Below, piece after piece: positions 22,101 to 29,659 of a stretch of 64,000 bases of DNA. Origin of the DNA: Ligula intestinalis (lineage: Eukaryota > Platyhelminthes > Cestoda > Diphyllobothriidea > Diphyllobothriidae); contig JAYGXS010000010.1 of assembly GCA_036362985.1 (NCBI GenBank), forward strand, positions 13,466,434 to 13,530,433, given 5' to 3'. Under the pieces are notes generated by a model, which ran no database searches, was not told the origin of the DNA, and worked only from the letters and a program-made list of their open reading frames with translations. Position 1 is the first letter of the stretch. Every line of letters starts with the position of its first letter. Made by a program: the position numbers and the translations under genes.

Positions 22101-22800
22101 ACTGTCACTTATGAGTGAGGCTATTATGCTCGGCATATATGTGTTTGCGCATCATGATCCTTCTCTCAAGTTCGAAATGTGTTATGCGCAACCGTCACCC
22201 TCATTTCCCACGTGTGGATTGTAGCTTAACCCCTTTCCTGTCATTTTTGAGCTCTCACATTTCACCGTTGACCTTACGCTTGCCGTTTGTACTCTATATC
22301 CGTCTTCATTCTGAGTGATTTACCTGTCATTCTGAAATTGTGATGTCTGTTTTTGGGCATTTGAGTTATCATGAAGTCATTGCAATACTTTCTTCGTCCT
22401 CAATGGAACCAAACCTTCAATGTCATTTGGTTTTCTTCTGTTACATATGCTAAGTTGTTCTGCTAGAACGTGAAGGTGTTGCAGATCGCAAAAATTCCAT
22501 AAATATACCTTTTTTGTGATAGGTATTTACAACTTATCTTTTAGACTGCCAGCAAGCGGTGACTCAGCCATTCCGAAAATGCTTTTACCTACGACTTTCA
22601 AGTTTTCATCATGCTCATACCTCTGTCTGTTATATATATGCACGCAGAAAATAGCAGGACAAACAAATAACTACTAAACACATATTTTTTTAAATTTTTT
22701 TCGGGCATATCCTTCTCAGCTTAGGTTCTTAGTCCTTATGCAAAATTTCTCAATTCCACAGGTTATGCAACCGAACGTTCTGCGTCAGAAATTTTCCGCC
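16124..22800 (+). CDS. Candidate micro-exon gene (MEG), secreted peptide
   Basis: Discontinuous gene model. Exon 1 (16124-16172) encodes a signal peptide, MTPISSTVLLVLIQCF, and stops at TTTTG|GTAAGT. Exon 2 (17343-17351), exon 3 (18224-18247) and later candidates (18640-18654, 19471 onward, 21850-21876, 22762-22800) are 9-39 nt. Those with both ends visible are all divisible by three, open in phase 1 and have intact splice dinucleotides. In flatworms, micro-exon genes are defined by a signal-peptide exon followed by many symmetric exons of 36 nt or less and make variable secreted peptides. Exons 3, 19471 and 21850 sit at equivalent places in diverged tandem units. The terminal exon is not located. 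Inference only: no transcript evidence is available, and some candidates may be chance. Confidence 0.55.
17343..17351 (+). CDS. MEG exon 2, 9-nt micro-exon
   Basis: CTTCCAATG lies directly between a strong acceptor (pyrimidine-rich ACTTTCTCTTCTAG) and a consensus donor (GTAAGTTC). At nine bases it keeps the frame, and in phase 1 it adds Ala-Ser-Asn, just after the predicted signal peptide. Both introns (about 1170 and 870 bp) are AT-rich. Confidence 0.6.
18224..18247 (+). CDS. MEG exon 3, 24-nt micro-exon
   Basis: 24 nt between a pyrimidine-rich acceptor ending CACCACAG and the donor CAG|GTAAGCC. In phase 1 it reads AYRSVNTT with one base over, so it is symmetric and open. The same position in the third tandem unit holds a 27-nt exon (21850-21876) followed by the same donor GTAAGCC. 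Length has changed by exactly three bases while splice sites are kept. Confidence 0.6.
18640..18654 (+). CDS. Possible MEG 15-nt micro-exon
   Basis: 15 nt after a good acceptor (TTTTCCAACCTCCCCGCTAG) and before a weaker donor ACC|GTAAAG. In phase 1 it is open (ASSSH). In tandem unit 2 the acceptor is kept (GGTTAG), but the Tc1/mariner-type element has jumped into the exon and the donor reads GTCAAG. Weaker than exons 1-3. Confidence 0.35.
19471..19479 (+). CDS. Truncated MEG micro-exon at assembly gap
   Basis: A good acceptor (GACTGATATTTTCTTAG) ends at 19470, about 75 bp after the CTTTGAACAG anchor, the spacing seen in units 1 and 3. The exon begins ACTATTATT and runs into the N gap, so its end and donor are missing. 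In phase 1 it would read (G/A)AC-TAT-TAT, which recalls the Tyr-containing cores of the sister exons. Confidence 0.4.
19480..19489. other. Assembly gap (10 N), probably undersized
   Basis: Ten Ns inside tandem unit 2. Aligned to unit 1, the sequence between the CTTTGAACAG anchor and GATGGAG should be about 340 bp but is only about 100 here. Some 240 bp, including most of a micro-exon candidate, is probably missing. Confidence 0.85.
19667..21170 (+). mobile_element. Decayed Tc1/mariner-superfamily transposon
   Basis: A 1504-bp element with terminal inverted repeats. The left end starts CAGGGTGCCCCACAAAAAA and the right end, reverse-complemented, starts CAGGGTGCCCCACGAATAA (13 bases identical, then partial match). 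It contains one transposase frame. Comparison with the uninterrupted sister unit (CTAGCATCTAGTTCGCACC at about 18635-18654) shows insertion at a TA: the right copy is TA at 21171-21172, the left has changed to TT (19665-19666). Three stops in the transposase make it non-autonomous. Confidence 0.9.
19946..21043 (+). pseudogene. Transposase, Tc1/mariner type (DD37D by count)
   Basis: From the ATG at 19946 to TGA at 21041-21043 the frame would hold 365 codons, a normal length. It has an N-terminal helix-turn-helix-like region and the catalytic motifs WFSDESSF, WQQDGAKPHTA and WPSKSPDLNVLDF. By my count 37 residues separate the second and third Asp, so the form is DD37D rather than the DD34E of Tc1. 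All of it lies in one frame with no indel, but three stops interrupt it: TGA 20105-20107, TAA 20633-20635 and TGA 20888-20890 (probably a former Trp). The protein would cut and paste the element at TA sites; this copy cannot. Confidence 0.9.
21850..21876 (+). CDS. MEG 27-nt micro-exon, unit 3
   Basis: 27 nt between a very strong acceptor (CTTTTATTTTTTTAG) and the donor AAAA|GTAAGCC. Open in phase 1 (EVNRKYRNK). An internal donor, ACC|GTAATA, would give an 18-nt form, also in frame. It is the homologue of exon 3: the flanking anchor (CTTTGAAC) and the donor-side sequence align with 18126-18300. Confidence 0.5.
22762..22800 (+). CDS. Possible MEG 39-nt exon in repeat array
   Basis: Acceptor TTTCTCAATTCCACAG, 39 nt, donor GCC|GTAAGAAA. 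Open in phase 1 (13 codons, including YATERSASEIFR). The 3' half and the donor recur in other array units. At 23893-23910 there is a symmetric 18-nt version with acceptor CTTCCAG and donor GTAAGAAG. At 23170 and 24532 the unit is degenerate or interrupted by stops. Confidence 0.35.
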
Positions 22801-23892
22801 GTAAGAAACTACTTTCCTTATGCTTCATTTTTTAAATTCGTCTACTAGAATACACAAATTTTGTACATAGCACGCATTTCAAAAATATGTTAATGTTGCG
22901 ATAGTTATTTGCAACGAATCCATTGGGGTAGCAGCAAGTTGTGACTCAGGCATTCTGAAACGATTTAAGCTATGATGTTTTAGGTTATAATCATACTTCG
23001 GCCTCGTTCTTACAAATCCGATCAAAATGTCTAAAAGCAGGATACTTGATTACATTTGAAGACGCTTGCTTTAGTAATTACTAAGCATTACTCCCCTGGC
23101 CTTACGTTTAAATCTATGAGTTCTTTATCTGTACCAAATCTGACCAGTCCTCTAGCAGCACAAATATTGGTTGGCCGAAAGCTACATTTATATTGCTTCA
23201 GCTAATGAATAATTGCATAAGAACACCTAAGTTTTGCAAACCGCAGAAATTCCACAGATAAATTGACGTTTGGTATACGTATTTGCTAATAATCTGTAAG
23301 AATATCAGCGTACTGTTACTCATACATTTCAACAATATTTTTAACTATGACTTATATCATTCCATCATGTTCAACCCTATTTCTGGTATACTTTAGAAAT
23401 CATCAAACTAGCGACCAGTTATCTCAACTCCGTTGAAAATAAAACTGGGCTCCCATCGCTGTAAGACTTCGTCGGTAAGTGGGCAATTCTCTTCCGCGTA
23501 ACTGATTAAGCACTACCGTTTTCGTTGCGAGAGACGTATTTGCAAACCAGCTAGTATGTGCTATGCAAACGGTCATTTAAACTGTCAAAAGGAACCCCAA
23601 TAATCAATTCTCATTTTTTATTATTCTCTCGCCTTCGTCTGAGTTTTGTTTTCAGATATTTAAAAAGAAGGCAACAATGCAACATTTAACAACCGTGGCC
23701 TATATCATCCTCTCTGAGCATTTCTTCTTCGTCCTTGCTTTTTATTCACATTTACTTAATTGCATGGGCGGACAAAAAACCAAATTGCTAGATATTCGCC
23801 TACACTGTACATGAGCATTAGTCTGCAAGACTTGCCTTTTTATCATTAAATACTTTATCTGAACTGCCTAATAAATATGACCAAACTTCCAG

Positions 23893-23910
23893 CGTCACAA
23901 GTTTTAGTCC
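23893..23910 (+). CDS. Possible MEG 18-nt micro-exon
   Basis: 18 nt between ACCAAACTTCCAG and GTAAGAAG. Open in phase 1 (about Pro-Ser-Gln-Val-Leu-Val). It aligns with the end of the 39-nt candidate at 22762-22800 (shared GCGTCA and GTCC or GCC before GTAAGAA). The acceptor is moderate. Confidence 0.3.
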
Positions 23911-24899
23911 GTAAGAAGCTAATTCTCCTGATTAATGAACTGATTAAATCATCGAGATTGTGCACATCACATGAATTCGGTTTATTGAGGTTCATTGTGA
24001 GACAATTATTTTCACATACTCAAGCATGCTTTTAATATGGGGTAACGCAGGCATTCTGTGCAATAGTTTTAGCGATAATTCCAACCATTTCATGATGGTT
24101 ACACCTTTTTCTGTCCAATCTGCGCAGGTGTTAAAACACAAGAATAAAATAACCTCTCTAGATTTCTGCCGGAAATATGCTCTGATCCCTGTCCTTCTTG
24201 CTATATTTTCATTTCCGGGAGTACTTAAACAGAAAGCAGGTTATACGCGACGACCATATTAGTTTGCATGCATTACTCCTGAGCAGTAGGCTATCTTCAG
24301 GCGATATCTTACACGGTTTCAAAACACGCTATGTCATCAGCTTATAGTTTTCGTCATGGGCCACTTTATCTATGCAAATGTTAAAATGGCGAAATTAAAC
24401 ACAACGGCTGTACCAATTTACCCATATTATTCCTGAACATTTCCCTTCGGGGTTTGCCTTTATCCCTGTTACCTCGTTTCTGTAGGGAATGGTGCCTAAG
24501 TTCTACCGTGAAAATTGACCGCCGGTAAGAGGCTGTTTGCGTGTTATTTGAATGATTGAAGATTGCAACTGGAACAACGAAATGTTTTGCATCTCATGAA
24601 TTTATAATAGTTATTTTCTTTCGATATCCCTAGTTTCATCTCACCTAACGTGTGTCAGACTTTTCCGTATGCTTATATTTTCTGAAAATGTAAGTTATTG
24701 CGGAGCGGTTCTATTAGCACCGTAGCTATCTTATTTAGTGGGAACTGTCTCAGTTGCGTGATTTTTGAATACTATAGACACAGTTATATTTGCTAATTTT
24801 GCTGCGATTATCGGTAATTTCAAACATATTTTTTGTACTGCAGATCTGAACGTTCTGTAGACAAGTAAGGCCGCTACCAGTATTTGGTTGTGATATCTG

Positions 24900-25800
24900 T
24901 AAAGAAGAGTTTAAGTGAGAAGGGCGATAAATTATAATCGAACGGTTTTCGATTTTATCTAAATTTTTGGTGGAGATTGGCATGCGTTTCTACAATGTCC
25001 TTTGTAGTGAAATATTTTTCCATTAAATTATTTGTTAAAACCCAAAAAGCTGCAGCTTCACATTCTACAACTCGGCAATTCGGCCTCGGTTGATATGCTG
25101 ATAATATGTGAGACAGACATTTAAGTATATGTTTGTATCCCCATTGGTGCTATCGATTAGTCTAATTATAAATTTGTCCCATTTATTGGCACACCTTGTT
25201 AACAATAAAATTAGCTAATTGCAGTTTCGCAAACTATATTATGCTCATCATTATTGATTGCTCCATATTAATTCGTAAAGTTTTTCTTGCAAAAATTTAT
25301 CTGGGTTATGAGGCCTAGTTTTTTTAAGAAATCTCAAGCGAAAATTGGGCATATCAAGGGCGGAATGTTTTGTGTAGATTTTGATCTAGGTTTGGATGAC
25401 CCAATTTTGTGATGCAAACTCGTTATTATCGTTTGCACGTTTAGTAGGAGAGAAATATTATTTACCTGCAGTATCGCTTATAACAATGATGCTTCTTGTG
25501 CTTACGATTGTAGATATTATACCAATTGCTTACAGCTGACTCTCCCCTTCTTTCAGACGCGCTACATCTCCTTTGGCTTTGATGTTTCCTCTTCTTATAA
25601 AACGTAGGGGCGTCAGAATATAGTCCTGGCGCGCACAAAATGTACACTTTCCTCCGAACATGCACCTTTTTTGTTTTGAATATGGGTTATTTAATATATA
25701 CGGCCTTCTTCTTACTGATATGCGTTCGAACCCCACTGCGGCCGCTAAGTGTTCCATAAAGGGGTTAAATGAATTATCCAAATCTAACAACATCCTCTGT
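24900..25800. other. No gene seen; possible tRNA-like SINE fragment
   Basis: AT-rich. On the minus strand near 25725-25745 a GGGGTTCGAACGC motif resembles an RNA polymerase III B box, so a SINE fragment may lie at about 25700-25800. I found no matching A box and leave it unnamed. Confidence 0.25.
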
Positions 25801-25832
25801 TAATAAATGCATCACTGTAATTTTAAAGCACA

Positions 25833-26582
25833 CCTAAAATAAAAGTGAATGCCTTACAACCTGACGCTTTAGATAAAATATTTTCCGAAGACAGTTTTTG
25901 GCAAACAATTATTTTCAGCAACTCTTTATCAGACCAAACTTTTGCAAAGGAATTTAACGCTGAACATAACAATAAAAGTTTGAATAGTTAGAAAAATCAA
26001 TAACTATCTAACACGGGCGCTGATTGGCCAACGCATACTATGTCAGTTTGCGCATGTAGGCCATGTCAGCGTGCTGATTGAAGGATTGTCGCTTGTTAGA
26101 AGGGGCAAAATCCTATCGCCACCTGCTGTCGGTTTAGGCTCACCACCTGTACCGTTTCTTGCAAACGTCTTTATGGGCAAGATCGAGAAAACAAGTCTTG
26201 GGGACACCATCAATGAACTTGCGTTCTTCGGTCAATATGTAGATGATATCTTCTGTTTGACTGACTATAACGCTGACATTGACGCCTTGGTCGCTAAGTT
26301 TAACAGCGCTCATCCATCGCTCAGATTTTCTGCTGAGACTGAAGTGGACGACGAAATTGCGTTCCTTGATGTCCTTCTGCGAAGACAAGAGGATGGATCT
26401 ATCCTACGCAGGGTTTTCTGAAAGAAAACCTGGACAGGACAATACACTAACTTCCACAGTTTTGTCCCCCTTATATATAAAACGAAATCCGGTCCAAGGA
26501 TAAGCAGGTAGAATACGACAGATCTGTTCTCCTAAAATAAAAGTGAATACCTCACAACCTGACGCCTTCGATCAAATATTTT
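25833..26582. repeat. 52-bp direct repeats flanking a PLE fragment
   Basis: 25833-25884 and 26531-26582 share about 47 of 52 bases, both beginning CCTAAAATAAAAGTGAAT and ending AAATATTTT. They bracket the PLE RT fragment. They could be a long target duplication, parts of PLE pseudo-LTRs, or a local duplication. Confidence 0.7.
26071..26511 (+). pseudogene. PLE reverse transcriptase fragment
   Basis: The plus-strand frame shows GLGSPPVPFLANVFMGKIE, then the catalytic YVDD (codons at 26236-26247, in FGQYVDDIFCL), HPSLRFSAETE, IAFLDVLLRRQEDGSI and, after one stop (TGA 26419-26421), WTGQYTNFHSFVPL. These are palm and thumb motifs of the Penelope-like element RT. The fingers upstream and the GIY-YIG domain downstream are missing, so it is a fragment of about 145 codons. 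Sequence before 26100 does not match the expected upstream RT motif, which suggests a rearranged junction. Confidence 0.85.
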
Positions 26583-28163
26583 ATTACATGAGTGTCTAGG
26601 CGCAGATGGTTAAACCATTGTGCAAGACCATGCTTCCTTCCAGGCGTTAGCGTTGCTTACGGATTTTGAACCTTATTGCGCACCCATGTGCCAATAGAAG
26701 CAAATAAGCAACTTCTAGAAAGAATTTCAGAAGAGAATGATAGAATCCTGTGAATATTGTGTGTATTGATCCGGCGTTTCTGATTCTCCATCATGAGAGA
26801 TAGTCACCAATGAGGGCGATAAGAATACCAGACGTGCGATGTTAATGGTAAGTTTGAATGAAAATGTGAATGTGAAAAGTCAATATGTCTCAGTGAACGA
26901 ATTTTCTGCTTCTTCTTCTACGAAGTCTATGAGTTGCAGACAAATCGGCAAATTTTGTCAAAATCTGTTTATTGAGAGAGCTGAACGTACGAACATCTTC
27001 ATAGATATTGATGGTGAGCCAGACATTCAAAAGAAATGTCGGATGTTTCTTTCGAGAGACAAACGACTGCGGTTACTTATGAAATATATCTTAACCTTAG
27101 TTAAAATAATAAAAAAATAGTTTAAATTAAAACGCAAATTCAACCTACCTATCGATACTTTCGTTTCTATGTCTGCTTACGTCCGTCACTATTTCATCTA
27201 ATAAGGACTATCTGTGCGTCAGTCATACTGAAGTAAGCTCAGGTTTATTTAGGAAAATGTAACCATATGACTTTGAACTCCTTATTGGTACAGAGCAGCT
27301 ATGAAATGCATTGGTTCAGCAGAACATTACAAAACAGTGGCGATGCCAGTAAACTAAACTTGGTAAAAAGCGCAGACAGTGAAAAACTTTAAATACATTG
27401 TTCAGAAATTATACAGATTTGGACGACATTTTACGAGTTTTAAGGAAAAAAACTGTCACTCCTGTGGAAAATTTACAGGCAAGATAGGTTGGCCGGCTGC
27501 TAAGAGTGTTTAAAGCATGTCAGGAGGAGCCCATCAGGGGTTTTCATCAATATCTTTAGGGTTACAGAAGGAGAAGATCGCAGTGGTGCCGAGAATGTCA
27601 CCGAGGTGTCGAAGATGCGCACAGCATACGTTTTTGCTGGTTACTAAGTCTGCTGATCAGGTAACGAAGGTAGCAGGTGCCGACGGCGTGCAAGTAATGA
27701 ACTCAATAAGCTAACCGATTGGGTCCTTAGCTCCTTGATATAAAGTACCATCCTCCAATTTCTGGTTTATTGTAGCTGGATTTAGTTTAAAGATAAAATG
27801 GTAAATCAGCAAATACGTAAATCCTTTAGAAAAACCATCCGACAGTTAGCAGTTTAAATGAGTATACCTGTTCACATTACTAACGACATCCAGGCAGCAT
27901 AAAGTATCACACTGACTTGCTTTATCTGCCTAAAGTCAAAAAGAATAAACACCAGTGGAACTTTTAAGGACGTCATACAACAGTTTGCCAAGTCTGGTGT
28001 GGCGACTATCACTTCAGGTACTTTGAGCTGAATAAACTGCAAGGTCCACGCAGAGGTTGCGTAGACGACAGTTAATCATTAAGTCTCATTTTTACTCTCT
28101 AGTACTATAACGTGTTTGTGTTTTGGATGAAAGTAAAGCTCTCAAATTCAACCATACTTCACA
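26583..28163. other. No gene recognised
   Basis: Short frames only. The frame at 26839-27120 (about 93 residues, plus) is serine- and lysine-rich without a motif or flanking splice sites. I see nothing else. Confidence 0.35.
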
Positions 28164-28165
28164 TA

Positions 28166-28460
28166 CAGTGGAGACTCGGTTAACGAGTAGCCTCGTCGAC
28201 GGGCAGCTCGGGTAACAAGCGAGCCACTAGCAGAATTCCTTTTTTCGATTGAAGAAATTATGCACAGTTATCGATTTGTCAGTGCATGTGTGCGTGCGCT
28301 TGTCTGCCTTTGGGTCTTGCTCCACGGGCAGGGTTCCTTAGATGTCTGCAAACACACAGTGAACTACGGCAGTTAGATTGGCTACGGTTCACAAGACAAG
28401 CGTTTCACGTGACGAGCTCGGTGCCCAAAGGGGTTTAGTCCTTTACCCGAGGTTCCACTG
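28166..28460. mobile_element. MITE with pogo/Tigger-like ends
   Basis: 295 bp flanked by TA on both sides (28164-28165 and 28461-28462). The left end reads CAGTGGAGACTCGGTTAACG; the right end reverse-complemented reads CAGTGGAACCTCGGGTAAAG. Ends of the form CAGTGGAnCCTCGGnTAA resemble those of pogo/Tigger (IS630-Tc1-mariner) elements. No coding capacity, so it would be mobilised in trans. A diverged, reverse-oriented copy lies at about 49916-50199. Confidence 0.85.
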
Positions 28461-28571
28461 TACAATTGGAATTAAACTGATTAAATATAGCATAAAGATT
28501 ACAGGAACTGACAAATGCTTGTATTCTATTAAGTAAATATTTTGAGTTGACCAAATTGTGGAAAAACTCGA

Positions 28572-28653
28572 GGCGTTTGGCGGGATTTGAACCCGCTTAT
28601 CGGAGAAAGCATTTACCAGTGGCCAACGCTCTAACCGTTAAGTTGCAAATGCC
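28572..28653 (-). repeat. tRNA-like repeat copy (decayed)
   Basis: On the minus strand it runs GCATTTGCAACTTAACGG...AGAGCG...GCGGGTTCAAATCCCGC then CAAACGC. The T arm is perfect (GCGGG/CCCGC), and the acceptor stem pairs with one mismatch. It is the same family as 47776-47855, and the match extends into the flanks on both sides (AAGTGTGATTAAA upstream; TTTTTC then TTTGGTCAACTCAAA downstream). A tRNA-derived repeat or pseudogene is more likely than a working tRNA. Confidence 0.65.
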
Positions 28654-28690
28654 CCGCCGCGCGCCATGAATTTAATCACACTTGAATTAA

Positions 28691-28734
28691 AGCGTTGGCC
28701 GCCGGTAAAAGCCTTATCTGATACGCGGGTTCGG
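28691..28734 (+). repeat. Partial tRNA-like repeat, inverted
   Basis: AGCGTTGGCCGCCGGTAAAA followed by GCCTTATCTGATACGCGGGTTCG is the middle and start of the T arm of the same tRNA-like family. It points the opposite way to 28572-28653, about 40 bp away. Confidence 0.6.
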
Positions 28735-29109
28735 AGCTGCAAAAAGTAACTAGATGAGAAAAAAATCTTTCCCTTTAAGCATGATTTCAAATACATTTGC
28801 CTAAATTAAACACCCGACCTTAGATGGGCTGTGACTATTAATTAGCTAGTCGCAACTGCGATCCACTTAAACATTTGAAGTTAATGTATGACTGCTTTGA
28901 TTGCATCTACCTAAAAGTCTGCCGCCATTTGTTTTGCACTTTGACATTTCTTTTCAAAAAAACGATAAAATATGCAAATATTCCCATGCAAAGCTTGAAA
29001 AGGCCTTTGGTACACACAATGTTTGGCCAATTTATCTACAGGCCTATACATACCCATTGAAAATAAAACAGTTTGACTGGGTTTATAAATGTCTCATAAT
29101 AAAAATCTG

Positions 29110-29290
29110 GCGATGGTCCCACCGCTCGCACTGGCGAAATCGCCATATAGAGTTCCTTGCACTGGGGAGAGATAAATACGGCAGTCTGCGAGTAGAGGCC
29201 ATGGTTCGAGTACACAGAGCGAAAATCAAAGTCACGTGTACGGAGTCTATAACTGTCACCAGGGGGTGGGGTGACATGCGATCATCAAAT
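29110..29290 (-). repeat. Dispersed repeat, copy 1
   Basis: The minus strand matches 56955-57130 on the plus strand. Shared blocks are CCCCAC..CC.TGGT, ACTCCGT..ACGTGAC, TACTCGAACCAT, and the TATTT...CCCCAGT.CAA stretch. Identity is clearly above chance but patchy. I cannot assign the family; an LTR or non-coding element is possible. Confidence 0.6.
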
Positions 29291-29578
29291 GGTGTCGGTG
29301 TTAGCCACGAAAGAATGAACACCTTCGTTAGCGTAGTCCATCAGCAAAGCATTAGATTTGCCAGTCGCAAAGCCACTGTCTCGGATGCAAAACTACAATT
29401 TTAGGCAATTTTGTGAAAGGAATCCCTTCTTTTTTGCGAAAAGTCCCATGAAAAATTTCAGAAGATAAATTGGCGCACATACGTTTGTTTTCGATAAATT
29501 TTCATCAGGCATTTACTGGTACTGAAATATACTGGTTAGTGGCCAGATTTCGTGTTATTGTTGTCAGGTTCGGTGAAT

Positions 29579-29604
29579 GGGGGAAAGGGGGGTTGGGGGG
29601 GGGG
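29579..29604 (+). other. G-rich tract, possible G-quadruplex
   Basis: Runs of 5, 6 and 10 G separated by AAA and TT. The 10-G run can supply two tetrad strands, so a quadruplex is possible on the plus strand. Confidence 0.5.
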
Positions 29605-29659
29605 AAATTGCAGGGTGTTCACATGCTATTGGATAGTCTAGATCTTGTTTAAACGTAAT

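Larger units (their letters stand above)
22330..24900 (+). repeat. Degenerate tandem array of 300-600 bp units
   Basis: Recurring landmarks mark diverged units. One is a donor-like CGTAAGAAN(C)T at about 22800, 23473, 23911 and 24532, with a decayed form at 23170. Another is GCACATCACATGAATT or GCATCTCATGAATT, as at 23965 and 24590. A third is GTGACTCAGNCATTCNGAAA, as at 22560 and 22940. Spacing varies from about 300 to 620 bp. The array follows the MEG tandem units and carries exon-like cassettes, so it may be an older round of the same duplication. Confidence 0.6.

Noticed and set aside
24844..24864. 21-nt segment between a very strong acceptor (TTTTTTGTACTGCAG) and donor ACAA|GTAAGG, resembling another MEG micro-exon
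   Set aside because: In the shared phase 1 it contains an in-frame TAG, so it would break the gene unless it is skipped or used in another phase. Kept only as a note; it may be a dead cassette.
28901..29404. 167-codon plus-strand frame
   Set aside because: No ATG start, no motif, and it overlaps a dispersed repeat read on the opposite strand.
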